Shown: positions 1 through 8,846, counted from the first letter of the stretch. The stretch: DNA of 64,000 nt from CAZFVY01 sp964522665 (GCA_964522665.1 CAZFVY010000019.1:1-64000); one strand, 5' to 3'. Numbers and translations: made by a program. Notes: generated by a model not told the origin, from the letters alone.

Positions 1-64
1 CCTCAAAATCCAAGTTGCCGCCTGACCCTCACGTTACTTTGGCGTCACACACCCTCAGGAACTC

Positions 65-448
65 TTGGGCGAGAGGAAGCGGTTTCTTTCCAAGCTCATT
101 TACCAAACCTACAATGGCTACGTGCTGAGCCAATTCAAGAAATTGGAGCAGGACATCCGTGCCCGAGGCGAGATCAAATGGAAACTTGCCATGCACCTCA
201 TACGCCTGCTTCTGTCGGGCATCAGCGCACTGAGGGAAAGCGAACTGCGCGTGCGACTGGACGAACACCGCGCCGCATTGTTGGCGATTAAAAGCGGCGA
301 GCAACCCTGGCCCGAAATAAACTCTTGGCGCCTGCGCCTGCACAGAGACTTCGACGAAGCGTTTGCGTCAACTCGGTTGCCCGAACGTCCAGACTACGCC
401 TGGGCGAATGAGTTTTTGCTGAAGGCCAGGAGGGAGATGGTAAGGTAG
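65..448 (+). CDS. Truncated polymerase-beta-superfamily nucleotidyltransferase (C-terminal half only)
   Basis: About 127 residues matching the C-terminal helical part of the predicted nucleotidyltransferase family that also includes the next gene (COG3541-like): an 'FLSKLIYQTYNGY' stretch, then 'MHLIRLLLSGI' and 'LPERPDYAWANEFL'. The catalytic N-terminal half, with its GS...DxD-type motif, is absent. The reading frame is closed by a TGA at 23-25. Family-like sequence continues upstream of the TTG at 65 ('GVTHPQELLGE'), so the true 5' part is either in another frame or lost. I therefore regard this as a frameshifted or decayed gene, or the tail of a gene broken just outside the window. The TTG start is only the first possible one. 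Two tandem members of this family suggest that the pair once worked together; the substrate is unknown. Confidence 0.55.
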   Translation: MGERKRFLSKLIYQTYNGYVLSQFKKLEQDIRARGEIKWKLAMHLIRLLLSGISALRESELRVRLDEHRAALLAIKSGEQPWPEINSWRLRLHRDFDEAFASTRLPERPDYAWANEFLLKARREMVR

Positions 449-518
449 CTTTCGTGACGGCGGCGCGAGACATAATTGCGGCGAAGCATGGCCAATGGGT
501 GAAGGCGTGAGCTAACGA

Positions 519-1301
519 ATGAAGCTCGACCCGCGCCTTCTCTCCATCGTTGCCGCGCAGCCGTATCGACTGTTGTTCGCCACGATTAGCGGGGCGCATC
601 TCTACGGGTTTCCGTCGCCTGATTCTGATTACGATTTGCGGGGCGCGCATGTGCTGCCGCCCGACGCGGTCGTCGGCCTGGAGACGCGGGACGAGACGGT
701 CCAGGACGCGCGCGTCATCGACGGGCTGGAGATGGACATCGTAAGCCATGACGTGAAGAAATTCTTCGGACTGTTGCTTAAGAAGAACGGCTACGTGTTG
801 GAGCAGCTTTACTCGCCCCTCATCGTCCACACCACGCCCGAGCATGCGGAGTTGAAAGCAATCGCCAAAGGCTGCGTCACCCGCCATCACTCGCACCACT
901 ACTTCGGTTTTGCCGAGACCCAGTGGAAGCTCTTCGACAAGGAACGGCCACGACGCGTGAAACCGTTGCTCTACGTCTATCGTGTGCTGCTCACGGGCAT
1001 CCACCTCATGCGCGCCGGCGTGGTGAACGCGAACCTGGTGGAGCTGAACCTCGAGGCGCATCTGCCGTACATCTCCGACCTCGTTGACCGCAAACAATCT
1101 GGCGAGAACACCGCGCTTGAAGATGCCGACGTGACGTTCCATCAGCACGAATACGAGCGCCTGCGCGTAGCGTTGCAGTCCGCCCACGAGGCGAGCTCCT
1201 TGCCCGAGCTGCCGAGCGAGGAGACGCGAAACGCGTTGAACAACCTGCTCATTCGGACCCGCCTATCCGGCGCTAGCGGCCCCGCGAGCGGCAAAAACTG
1301 A
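519..1301 (+). CDS. Predicted nucleotidyltransferase, polymerase beta superfamily
   Basis: This 260-residue protein has the nucleotidyltransferase core near its N-terminus: 'ISGAHLYGF' (about 24-32) followed by 'DSDYDLRG' (about 35-42), which supplies the metal-binding acidic pair, and a third acidic position at 'LEMDIVSHD' (about 71-79). The rest is a helical domain ('HHYFGFAETQWKLF', 'LLYVYRVLLTGIHLMRAG') homologous to the truncated gene just upstream. The family is expected to transfer a nucleotide to RNA, protein or a small molecule, but the target is not known. ATG 519 lies 70 bp after the upstream stop, so the two may be co-transcribed. Cytoplasmic; no signal peptide or membrane segment. 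Confidence 0.8.
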   Translation: MKLDPRLLSIVAAQPYRLLFATISGAHLYGFPSPDSDYDLRGAHVLPPDAVVGLETRDETVQDARVIDGLEMDIVSHDVKKFFGLLLKKNGYVLEQLYSPLIVHTTPEHAELKAIAKGCVTRHHSHHYFGFAETQWKLFDKERPRRVKPLLYVYRVLLTGIHLMRAGVVNANLVELNLEAHLPYISDLVDRKQSGENTALEDADVTFHQHEYERLRVALQSAHEASSLPELPSEETRNALNNLLIRTRLSGASGPASGKN

Positions 1302-1673
1302 TCGCGTCACACGGTAGCGGTAGGCCGAGAAACGTTCGATCCGCCTGCCGCCGACGGGAATACAAGGCGTCGCGACGAACCGACGCCATCCGAGACAGTA
1401 AACGGGGAACCGTAGCCCCTCGCGTTCCCGCCGCCCAGGCGGCGCCCTCCATCCGTCACAATTGCAGCATATTCGTCACTTTTGTCACGGAAACGTGGGT
1501 TGAGGAACGGCCCGCGCGGCGGGATAACTCCCGGAGTCTGAGAGACGGATCGACAGCCTGGAAAACGCGACGGCCCGCGGGCGTGGGACGAGCCTCCACC
1601 CGCCGCCGCGAGAGCGCTTACGACGGCGCCACTGAGGCCCGCGCAAAACCGCGTTCGGGCGTCCCAACCCACT
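1302..1673. other. Gene-free stretch upstream of olsB
   Basis: About 370 bp without a supportable gene. It contains a GC-rich hairpin at 1429-1444 (7-bp arms CGCCGCC/GGCGGCG, no U-tract), too far from the preceding stop to be a convincing terminator. There are also three GTCAC motifs at 1455-1459, 1475-1479 and 1484-1488. The olsBA promoter should lie here, but I could not identify a clear -35/-10 pair. Confidence 0.5.
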
Positions 1674-2468
1674 ATGACAATCGCACCTGAATCCCCGGTC
1701 GCCGCCAGCTCCACGGCGGAACGAATCCTTGCCCGAGGCCGCGTCCGCCGCGCCTATCGCGTCCGCCTGGCGACCAACGCGGCCGACCTCCGCGCCGCGC
1801 AAGAACTGCGTTTTCGCGTCTTCAACCTCGAGCTGAGCGAGGGTTTGGCGCAATCGTACGCCACCGGCCTGGACGCGGACGCGTTTGACGACATCTGCGA
1901 CCATCTGCTGGTCGAAGACCCGCAGACGGACGAGGTCGTCGGGACTTATCGACTGCAAACGGGCGCCACGGCGGCGTCGAGCCAGGGCCTCGGCTATTAC
2001 AGCGCGCAGGAGTTTGAACTGGCCCCGCTCGAACCGCTGCGCGGCGAGATCATCGAACTGGGACGCGCCTGCGTGGCCAAGCCATACCGAAACCTGATCG
2101 TGCTCGGCTTGCTCTGGCAAGGGATCGCCGCCTACGCCCGCGAGCGGCGGGCGCGGTATCTGATCGGCTGCAGTTCGTTGACTTCGCAGGACGCCGCGGT
2201 CGGCGCGACGCTCTTCGCGAATCTGCAACGGCACCACCTGGCGCCGCCGGAATGGCGCGTCCGGCCACACGCCCGCGTCGCCTGCCCCCTGGACCGGTTG
2301 CTTGAGGAGACGCCGAAGACGCCGCGCCTGCTCGACGCTTACCTTTCGTTGGGCGCGAAGATCTGCGGGCCGCCCGCGATTGATCGCGAGTTCCACACGA
2401 TTGACTTTTTGACGCTGCTCGACTTGGAGGCGCTCTCGGCGAATCTGCGGCGGCAGCAGTCCGCCTGA
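1674..2468 (+). CDS. olsB: Ornithine N-acyltransferase OlsB (GNAT fold, hemolysin-like)
   Basis: OlsB transfers a 3-hydroxyacyl chain from acyl-ACP to the alpha-amino group of ornithine, giving lyso-ornithine lipid. The 264-residue product has the family hallmarks (Acetyltransf_5-type): 'AQELRFRVFNLEL' (about 43-55), 'DHLLVEDPQTDEVVGTYRL' (about 76-94), and 'IIELGRACVAKPYRN' followed by 'LLWQGIAAYARERRARYLIGC' split across the acyl-donor pocket. Length is normal for the family. The stop lies 6 bp before the start of a PlsC-type acyltransferase, the classic olsB-olsA order, which strongly supports the assignment over other GNAT roles. Ornithine lipids contain no phosphorus, which fits the phosphate-uptake operon next door. 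Confidence 0.85.
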   Translation: MTIAPESPVAASSTAERILARGRVRRAYRVRLATNAADLRAAQELRFRVFNLELSEGLAQSYATGLDADAFDDICDHLLVEDPQTDEVVGTYRLQTGATAASSQGLGYYSAQEFELAPLEPLRGEIIELGRACVAKPYRNLIVLGLLWQGIAAYARERRARYLIGCSSLTSQDAAVGATLFANLQRHHLAPPEWRVRPHARVACPLDRLLEETPKTPRLLDAYLSLGAKICGPPAIDREFHTIDFLTLLDLEALSANLRRQQSA

Positions 2469-2474
2469 CCTAAG

Positions 2475-3335
2475 ATGTTTCGTCATCCGATTCGGGTCGG
2501 CGTTCGGCTGCTCGGTTTCCTCGCGGTGTCCGCGGCGGCGCTCATCGATTACTTGTGCCGCGTCGCCGGGCGGCGCGGGGCGGCGCCGTACCGCTTGCGG
2601 GCGGAGTGGTCGCAACGGTGGGCGCGGCGTTTTTTACGGGCGCTCGGCGTGAGCACGACCTGGATCGGCTCCCGGCCGGAAAACGGCGTGCTGGTCTGCA
2701 ACCACCTGAGTTACCTCGACATCGTCGTTCTCGCGGCGGCGACACCGGCTATTTTCGTTTCCAAACGCGAGGTCAAATACTGGCCGATCATTGGCTGGCT
2801 GGCGTCCTGCGGCGGCACGCTTTTCATCAATCGGCGCGCGCGCGCGGACGTGCTCGTCTTGAACCAAGCGTTTGCGCCGGTCATCGAGCAAGGCGTCGCC
2901 CTCGTGTTGTTCCCCGAAGGGACTAGTTCGGACGGCCGCGAGGTCTTGAAGTTCCATTCGGCGCTGCTCGAACCCGTGGCCCAGCGCGCCTGGCCGGTCT
3001 CGGCGGCGTGGATCGGCTATTCGCTCACGGACGGTTCCGCGGCGAAGGAAGCGTGCTACTGGGGCGACATGACCTTCGCGCCCCATTTCCTCAACCTCCT
3101 TTCGAAAGAATCGATTGCGGCGACGGTCGCCTACAGCCCGCCCCCGCGCCCCGGTCTCGATCGCAAGCAACTGGCGCGCGTCCTGCGGGAACAAGTATGC
3201 GCAATGGCGGCAATTCACGCCGAGCGGGCGGGGCCGGGCGCAGTGGCGGAGCGGCCGCCGCGGGCCACCGACCCGCTCTCCCCTGGGCGCGGCAACCTAG
3301 ACGCGCTTACGATTCGCGGACTGCCCACCGATTAG
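2475..3335 (+). CDS. olsA: Lyso-ornithine lipid O-acyltransferase OlsA (PlsC family)
   Basis: A membrane-bound acyltransferase of the 1-acylglycerol-3-phosphate acyltransferase superfamily. It has an N-terminal hydrophobic segment (about 9-30), the catalytic HX4D motif 'NHLSYLD' (H77, D82) and the acceptor-binding motif 'FPEGTSSDG' (146-154). Sequence alone cannot separate PlsC (phosphatidic acid synthesis) from OlsA. The 6-bp spacing after olsB makes OlsA, which adds the second acyl chain to lyso-ornithine lipid, the better call. Length (286 aa) is slightly above the usual 250-270, with a low-complexity Ala/Gly/Pro-rich tail after about residue 250 that is probably not catalytic. Confidence 0.8.
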   Translation: MFRHPIRVGVRLLGFLAVSAAALIDYLCRVAGRRGAAPYRLRAEWSQRWARRFLRALGVSTTWIGSRPENGVLVCNHLSYLDIVVLAAATPAIFVSKREVKYWPIIGWLASCGGTLFINRRARADVLVLNQAFAPVIEQGVALVLFPEGTSSDGREVLKFHSALLEPVAQRAWPVSAAWIGYSLTDGSAAKEACYWGDMTFAPHFLNLLSKESIAATVAYSPPPRPGLDRKQLARVLREQVCAMAAIHAERAGPGAVAERPPRATDPLSPGRGNLDALTIRGLPTD

Positions 3336-3517
3336 CTTGCCCCGAGCACGCACGCAGGGTTATTCGACGAGTCCTCCCCGGAGCGCGGTTCTGCGAACCG
3401 CAGCGGGTCCGACTCGCCGAACGTTTACATCCGCGTCGGGCGCGGCCGAACGGTCGTTGCCGTTGCGGGCCATAGACCCGCGCGCCGTTGGGCGGGAAGC
3501 GGGCGCTCCGGCGCCGG

Positions 3518-4036
3518 TTACTTCGCCAGCCGCGCCAGAACTTGCGGGGGCAAAAACCAATCGAGCATAGCGCAACGGCCCGGGCGGAAAGAGGACACGG
3601 TCAAACGGCAGAGGCCGGCCTTTTTAAAGTTGAGCGCCAGCCCGCCCTGGCCGGTCGTCAGCAGCGAGACCAGGCCGGTCAAAAACGGCTCGTGGCCGAC
3701 CACCAGAATCGCCCGGCCGGTCAGGCCGCGTTCCTGCAGTTCAGTCAGCAGTTCGGCCGGATTCGCGGTGGGCGCCAGGTGGGTGGAATACTTGATTTTC
3801 TTCGCCAATTTAAAGGCCTCGGCCGCGATCTCGGCGGTCTGGCGGGCGCGCACGTACGGGCTGGAGAGGATGACGTCAAACTTGAGTTTCAACGCCCGCA
3901 TTCCCAGGGCAATCGCGCGCATTTTCTTGGCGCCTTCGACCGAGAGCGGCCGGCGGTCATCGCAGCCGGACCATTTTTTGCCCGGTTCAAGCGCCTTCGC
4001 GTGGCGCAAAAGGTAGAGTTCAGTGGGATTACTCAT
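3518..4036 (-). CDS. sixA: Phosphohistidine phosphatase SixA-like (histidine phosphatase superfamily)
   Basis: A compact 172-residue branch-2-like histidine phosphatase. It has the phospho-accepting 'RHA' motif (R11-H12-A13, the SixA variant of RHG), the second arginine region 'SSPYVRARQTAE' (58-69) and the second catalytic histidine in 'VVGHEPF' (H115). SixA removes phosphate from phosphohistidine on signalling proteins such as PTS or Hpt domains. The start overlaps the end of the CHAD gene by 8 bp, so it is translationally coupled and forms the last gene of the pst-phoU operon. A role on a small phospho-substrate related to phosphate metabolism cannot be excluded. Confidence 0.82.
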   Translation of the reverse strand: MSNPTELYLLRHAKALEPGKKWSGCDDRRPLSVEGAKKMRAIALGMRALKLKFDVILSSPYVRARQTAEIAAEAFKLAKKIKYSTHLAPTANPAELLTELQERGLTGRAILVVGHEPFLTGLVSLLTTGQGGLALNFKKAGLCRLTVSSFRPGRCAMLDWFLPPQVLARLAK

Positions 4037-5036
4037 GGGGCGGAGCGAATTGAAGCGGATAATCGGGGGACCAGAGCGCTCGCAGGTCGGCGGGCGAGGC
4101 CAAAAAGGCGGCGATGGCGTCGGTTTGGCGGCGTTGCATTTCCTCGGCGAGCGGGCGTAACGCCAGCGCCGTTTTTCGGTCCTTGCGGATCGCCCGCTCG
4201 ATCGTCTGGACCACGACGTCGAGGTCCTGGATGTGCCCCATGACCGACTGGCAATCGCGCATTTGCTGCCTTAGCATTTGGGTCGCCGACGGCAGCGCCG
4301 GCAGCAACGCCTCGATGAGATAGCGGAACTTCTTGAACGCGACCCGCAAGCGATGAATGACGGCCGGGTCCGGGCGTTTGACGCGGTTGCGTCGCGTCAC
4401 CACGTCTCGGAATGACCGGTCGATCGCGTGCCGCATCGCCCGCGTCGCGGCGGGAAACCGGGTGGTGGGTTGGAGGTATTTTTCGACGCGGCGAACCTGC
4501 CGCTCGAGCGAGCGGTTGAGCTTGGCGCCTTTCACCTTGCTCAGTTTTTTGCGCGCGCGCCGCGCCAGCTTTTTCTCCTGGCGCGCCAGCCCGGCGCAGA
4601 CCTCCTCCAGCGCCGGAAAATCGGGCAACAGCTCCCGCAGACATTGCAGCTGCACCTGCGCGTCCCGCAGCGGACTGAGCAACGAAAGGTATTTCTTAAG
4701 CTGCACGCGGGCCGCGGCGACTTGCTTCGCGTCGAGAAAATCTTCGAGCGCGTCGAGGAGCGAAAGCAGCCGGCGAATGCTCACCCGCAGTTGATGCACC
4801 GCGGTGACCGAGCACTCTTTACGGCACCGCTTGAGCCGTTTGCGAAAAGTCTGGCAACGACTCTCGAGCGCGCGGGGCGCCAGCCGGCTCAACGCGACCA
4901 GCCCGTGGCCCGGGGCGGGCGCGGCGGCGGAGGGCTCGGCGCTGGGACGCGGCCCGGAGGCGTCCGCCGGAGGCGTTTCCGGCGGCGGGGCGATAGGTTT
5001 GACGGAGCGTTTTGGCAAAATCGTTGCTGGCCGCAC
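4029..5036 (-). CDS. CHAD domain protein (polyphosphate-associated)
   Basis: A 335-residue CHAD (conserved histidine alpha-helical) domain follows a Pro/Ala-rich N-terminal leader of about 45 residues. It shows the conserved histidine/basic helices 'VHQLRVSIRRLLSLL' (about 81-95) and 'IHRLRVAFKKFRYLIEALL' (about 227-245), two related halves typical of the fold. It is very rich in Lys/Arg. CHAD domains bind inorganic polyphosphate, and many localise to polyphosphate granules. Position between phoU and sixA, 45 bp after phoU, links it to phosphate storage. The start is a GTG at 5036; there is no in-frame ATG before the domain, so the leader length is uncertain. No CYTH triphosphatase domain is fused to it. 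Confidence 0.85.
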   Translation of the reverse strand: MRPATILPKRSVKPIAPPPETPPADASGPRPSAEPSAAAPAPGHGLVALSRLAPRALESRCQTFRKRLKRCRKECSVTAVHQLRVSIRRLLSLLDALEDFLDAKQVAAARVQLKKYLSLLSPLRDAQVQLQCLRELLPDFPALEEVCAGLARQEKKLARRARKKLSKVKGAKLNRSLERQVRRVEKYLQPTTRFPAATRAMRHAIDRSFRDVVTRRNRVKRPDPAVIHRLRVAFKKFRYLIEALLPALPSATQMLRQQMRDCQSVMGHIQDLDVVVQTIERAIRKDRKTALALRPLAEEMQRRQTDAIAAFLASPADLRALWSPDYPLQFAPPHE

Positions 5037-5081
5037 GGCTCGGCCGTCATCCGTCGATCAGGCGACGGAGGAGGCCCGGAA

Positions 5082-5744
5082 TCAGGCGACGCTGGCCTTG
5101 CCGACGTGGCGAATGTCCCGGCCCTCGTAGAGGAAAACGACATCCTCGGCGACATTCGTGGCGTGGTCGGCGATGCGTTCCAGGCATTTTGAAATGACCA
5201 TCAGGTTAAGGCTGCGCGTGATCGTCGCGGGGTTTTCAACCATGAAACTGGCCAACTCGCGGTGGAGTTGTCGGTTGAGTTGATCCACGTCGGTATCGCG
5301 CGGCACGACGCCGCGGGCGGCCTGCGGGTTGCGGTTCACGAACGCGTCCAGCGCGACGCGTAGCATCTCGAGGGCCATGGTCGCCATGCGGGGAATATCG
5401 ACGTACGGCTTGAGCTGCGGTTCCTGGCTCAACTCGATCGAGCGGCGGGCGATGGTCGTGGCCTCGTCGGCGACCCGTTCCAGGTCGTGCGAGATTTTCA
5501 TCGCCATGGTGATCAAGCGCAGGTCGAGGGCGAGCGGCGCTTTGGAAAGCAGCAGGATCGCCAGATCGTCGATTTCGATTTCGAGTTGATCGATCGCGTT
5601 GTCCGCGTCAATGACCCGGCGGGCGAGATCGTCATCGCGCTCGACCAGGGCTTTGACCGAATCGGCGACGGCCGCGGTGGCGCGGCTGGCCATCGTGAGC
5701 AGCTTTTCCTTCAGGTGCGCAAGTTCTTGTTCGAAGTGAGACAT
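5082..5744 (-). CDS. phoU: Phosphate signalling complex protein PhoU
   Basis: A typical 220-residue PhoU with two repeated three-helix bundles. The metal-binding acidic signatures are 'MAMKISHDLERVADEATTIA' in the first repeat and 'VISKCLERIADHATNVAEDV' in the second. PhoU couples the PstSCAB transporter to the PhoR/PhoB sensor pair and represses the Pho regulon when phosphate is plentiful. It begins at ATG 5744, 22 bp after pstB, in the standard pstSCAB-phoU order. No phoB or phoR lies in this window. Confidence 0.95.
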   Translation of the reverse strand: MSHFEQELAHLKEKLLTMASRATAAVADSVKALVERDDDLARRVIDADNAIDQLEIEIDDLAILLLSKAPLALDLRLITMAMKISHDLERVADEATTIARRSIELSQEPQLKPYVDIPRMATMALEMLRVALDAFVNRNPQAARGVVPRDTDVDQLNRQLHRELASFMVENPATITRSLNLMVISKCLERIADHATNVAEDVVFLYEGRDIRHVGKASVA

Positions 5745-5766
5745 AGCGGTGGCGCGCCCGGCGCTT

Positions 5767-6600
5767 TCAGCCGAAGCGACCGGTGACGTAATCCTCGGTC
5801 TGCTTCTGAGCTGGGTTGGTGAAAATCTTGCGGGTGGCGTCGTATTCGATGAGTTGGCCCAAATAAAAGAACGCCGTGAAGTCCGAGATGCGTGCGGCTT
5901 GCTGCATATTGTGAGTCACGATAACGATAGTGAACTCCCTTTTCAAATCGAGAATCAGGTCCTCGATCTTGGCGGTGGCGATCGGGTCAAGCGCGGAGGC
6001 CGGCTCGTCCATGAGGATGATTTTCGGTTTGATCGCGATGGCGCGGGCGATGCAGAGGCGCTGCTGCTGACCGCCGGACATCCCCAGGGCGTTGGTGTGC
6101 AGCCGATCCTTGACTTCGTCCCAGAGCGCGGCTCCCTTCAGGCTCGACTCGACGATGGCGTCCAGTTCCGAGCGTTTCCGAATTCCCTGGAGGCGCAAGG
6201 CATAGGTAATATTCTCGTAAATCGACTTCGGAAACGGATTGGAGCGCTGGAAGACCATTCCGACCTTTTTGCGCAACTCAATGACATCGACCTCCGGACT
6301 GTTGATTTCGTGCCCTCCGATGAGAATATCACCTTCGATGCGAACCGAATCGATCAAGTCGTTCATCCGGTTAAAGCAGCGGAGTAACGTCGATTTGCCG
6401 CAGCCGGAGGGTCCGATGAACGCGGTAACCAGTTTTTCGCGAATCTTGAGCGAAATCTCTTTGAGCGCCTTGGACTTGCCGTAAAACAGTGACAGGCTCT
6501 GGGTCTCAATCAGCGGTTCATCGTCGCCGGGGCCGGCGGCGGGCGCCGGCGTGGTCGAGGTCTCCGGCAAGGCAATCTTGGGTGTTTTAAAGTCCGCCAT
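5767..6600 (-). CDS. pstB: Phosphate ABC transporter ATP-binding protein PstB
   Basis: The ATPase of the high-affinity phosphate importer. The 277-residue protein shows Walker A 'GPSGCGKST' (63-71), the ABC signature 'MSGGQQQRLCIARA', Walker B 'IILMDEPASALDP' and the H-loop 'IVTHNMQQAAR'. It has an N-terminal extension of about 30 residues rich in Pro/Thr/Ala before the first strand. It is a cytoplasmic peripheral protein on the PstC-PstA membrane pair. It starts 9 bp after pstA ends. Confidence 0.95.
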   Translation of the reverse strand: MADFKTPKIALPETSTTPAPAAGPGDDEPLIETQSLSLFYGKSKALKEISLKIREKLVTAFIGPSGCGKSTLLRCFNRMNDLIDSVRIEGDILIGGHEINSPEVDVIELRKKVGMVFQRSNPFPKSIYENITYALRLQGIRKRSELDAIVESSLKGAALWDEVKDRLHTNALGMSGGQQQRLCIARAIAIKPKIILMDEPASALDPIATAKIEDLILDLKREFTIVIVTHNMQQAARISDFTAFFYLGQLIEYDATRKIFTNPAQKQTEDYVTGRFG

Positions 6601-6609
6601 AACTCAAAC

Positions 6610-7560
6610 TCAATGTCCCATGCGCATTTGTTTGCGCATCCTGGCCCGCACCAGGATCGCGACGAAATTTAGCGCAAAAGTCAGCAGGAGGAGAACCAAA
6701 ACGGTGGCGTAAAGAATCGGCCTTGTTTTCTCGATGTCGGGCGATTGGGTCGAGAGGACGAAGACGTGGTAACCGAGGTCCATGAATTGGTCGGTCATCG
6801 ACTTGGGCAGGCTGGCCATGTAGTACGCCGCCCCGGTGAAGAGGATCGGAGCCACTTCCCCCGCCGCCCGGCTGACCGCCAGAATGCCGCCAGTGAGGAT
6901 GCCCGGCAACGCCTGGGGCAGGACGATCAGCACAATCGTTTCCAACTTCGTCGCGCCCAGAGCCAGGCTCGCTTCGCGCAGCCCCACCGGCACCGCGCGG
7001 AGCGCCTCTTCAGTGGTGACAATCACCACCGGCAACGTCATCACCGCCAGCGTCATCGACGCCCAGACGATCGCCGGCTTGCCCCAGATCGGGTCTGGGT
7101 TGTGGGGATGCAGGAGGCCATCCATATTTTGACCAATATAGTTGACGAAGAAGCCGAGTCCGAACAGGCCGAAGACGATCGAGGGCACGCCGGCCAGATT
7201 ATTCACGGCGCCGCGAATCGTCCGGGTGATGAGTGAGGTCGTGGGCGCGTATTCGGTGAGATAAATCGCCGTGGCGACGCCTACCGGTATGACGAAGATC
7301 GTCATCAGAATGACCCGCGCGCTGGTGCCCACGATCATCGGCATGACGCCCGCCTTATGCACGTCAAACATGTCCTTGTCAGTGCCCGAGACGACAAAAT
7401 GCCACGAAAACGCGGGCCAACCGTTGATCACGATATTACCGAGAATCACCACCAGGATCGCCACGATCAGCAACGACGCCAGCCCGGTCAGGCCCGAGAA
7501 GAAAAACGCGCCCGCGTCGAAGCCGGCCGAGCGGAACAGGTGAGGCCGATGCTCGCTCAT
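6610..7560 (-). CDS. pstA: Phosphate ABC transporter permease PstA
   Basis: An inner-membrane permease with six predicted transmembrane helices. The EAA-type loop that contacts PstB is visible at 'TEEALRAVPVGLREASLALGATKLETI', split around the G of the loop. Length of about 316 aa is in the normal range. I start it at ATG 7558-7560, which overlaps the pstC stop as TGATG (1 nt shared), a sign of translational coupling; the TTG one codon earlier is unlikely. Confidence 0.94.
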   Translation of the reverse strand: MSEHRPHLFRSAGFDAGAFFFSGLTGLASLLIVAILVVILGNIVINGWPAFSWHFVVSGTDKDMFDVHKAGVMPMIVGTSARVILMTIFVIPVGVATAIYLTEYAPTTSLITRTIRGAVNNLAGVPSIVFGLFGLGFFVNYIGQNMDGLLHPHNPDPIWGKPAIVWASMTLAVMTLPVVIVTTEEALRAVPVGLREASLALGATKLETIVLIVLPQALPGILTGGILAVSRAAGEVAPILFTGAAYYMASLPKSMTDQFMDLGYHVFVLSTQSPDIEKTRPILYATVLVLLLLTFALNFVAILVRARMRKQMRMGH

Positions 7561-8738
7561 CAACGTTTGCCCTCCAGGCGGCGTTTCAACCGGTGAATGA
7601 CCAATTCACCAGCCAGGTTGGACAGAAAAGTGACCACAAAAAGCAGGGAACCGAGCAAAAACAAGATGCGATAGTGGTGCCCGTGCGTCGGCGTTTCCGC
7701 CAGCTCGGCGGCGATCGTCGCGGTCATCGAACGGGCCGAGTCAAACAAGCCCCAGGAGACGATGCTGGCGTTGCCGCTGGCCATCAATACCACCATCGTT
7801 TCCCCGATCGCGCGTCCGAAGCCGAGGATGACCGCGGCGAAAACGCCCGGGATCGCCGCCGGGAGCACGATCTGCCACGCCGCCTGCCAGCTCGACGACC
7901 CGAGCGCCAGCGCGGCCTGGGTGTAACTCCGGGGCACGCTGGTCAAGGCGTCCTCGGCGATGGAAAAAGTCAAGGGAATGACCGCCAAGCCCAGCGCTAT
8001 ACCAGCGTTGAACGCGTTCAGACGCGATTGATAGCCGAAGAGCCGCTGCAGGAAGGTCGCCATGACCATCAGCGCGAAGAAACCGAGCACGACCGACGGA
8101 ATCCCCGATAAAAGCTCGATCGCGCACTTAAGCCACTCCCGGAAGCGGGGCGGACACAGTTGCGAGACGTAGATCGCCGCGCCCAGTGAGATTGGAACGG
8201 CGAACAGGAGCGAGACGATGGTCAACTTCAGACTGCCGATGAAGAGCGGAATGAAATTGTATTTGGGCACCGTGGAAACTGGCTGCCAGATTGATTGCGG
8301 TCGATCGTAGTCGGTCCAACGGTACGGGAAAAGCAGATAACGCCACTGAGTCGTGTTGACCGCGGCGTCTTTGTCCTTGGAAACCTCCTGGGCCGACTCG
8401 ATCTTGACCTGCAGCAGGAGCTTCAAGGTCTCCTTATCCGTCTTGGCAAATTGGTCGGGGGTCAGCTCAAGGTAACGTTGCAATTCCGCCGGCGACGTTT
8501 TGTCGAGATCGTCCACCGCAATCGTTTTTTGGCTGACGGCGCTGTTGGTTTGGCCGATGACGACGGGCCACGCCTCGCGCGCGACGAAGAGGAAGATCAG
8601 AAAGATCATCACGATCGCCGACAAGGCCAGCAGCATGATGAGCTTCTCGGCGAACCACTCGATCGGGTGGGCGCGATGGCCGCGGTTCAGCCCCATCCAA
8701 CCGATGGATCGTCTGCTGGGCGTGGGGGCGAGCGGCAT
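7560..8738 (-). CDS. pstC: Phosphate ABC transporter permease PstC (long periplasmic insert)
   Basis: Partner permease of PstA. The C-terminal two thirds is standard PstC: helices, and an EAA loop near 'EDALTSVPRSYTQAALALG'. The protein is 392 residues against a usual 300-330. The surplus is an extracytoplasmic insert of about 100 residues between the first and second membrane segments (about 56-160), which is charged ('ELTPDQFAKTDKETLKLLL'). The insert faces the PstS docking side and could help substrate hand-over. A 195-bp gap with a strong hairpin separates it from pstS. Confidence 0.93.
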   Translation of the reverse strand: MPLAPTPSRRSIGWMGLNRGHRAHPIEWFAEKLIMLLALSAIVMIFLIFLFVAREAWPVVIGQTNSAVSQKTIAVDDLDKTSPAELQRYLELTPDQFAKTDKETLKLLLQVKIESAQEVSKDKDAAVNTTQWRYLLFPYRWTDYDRPQSIWQPVSTVPKYNFIPLFIGSLKLTIVSLLFAVPISLGAAIYVSQLCPPRFREWLKCAIELLSGIPSVVLGFFALMVMATFLQRLFGYQSRLNAFNAGIALGLAVIPLTFSIAEDALTSVPRSYTQAALALGSSSWQAAWQIVLPAAIPGVFAAVILGFGRAIGETMVVLMASGNASIVSWGLFDSARSMTATIAAELAETPTHGHHYRILFLLGSLLFVVTFLSNLAGELVIHRLKRRLEGKR

Positions 8739-8815
8739 TGCTTTAATTAGTTTGACTGCGAACCGGTTCCATGGCCATCAGCCCGCCCGCCCGCCGACGG
8801 GGCGGATCGGGTCGA

Positions 8816-8846
8816 GGATGGCCGCCTAATGCGGAGGCGGCCATCC
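8816..8846 (-). promoter_or_regulatory. Stable hairpin between pstS and pstC
   Basis: A perfect 12-bp inverted repeat (GGATGGCCGCCT / AGGCGGCCATCC) with a 7-nt loop at 8828-8834, in the transcribed pstS-pstC spacer. No U-tract follows on the minus strand, so it is not a standard intrinsic terminator. A hairpin here could protect the 3' end of a processed pstS message, as intergenic structures do in other pst operons, raising PstS over PstCAB. Confidence 0.6.

Noticed and set aside
1454..1488. Three GTCAC motifs upstream of olsB as a possible Pho box
   Set aside because: Spacing is 20 and 9 bp, not the 11-bp phase of PhoB sites, and the core differs from the array at 11303-11341.
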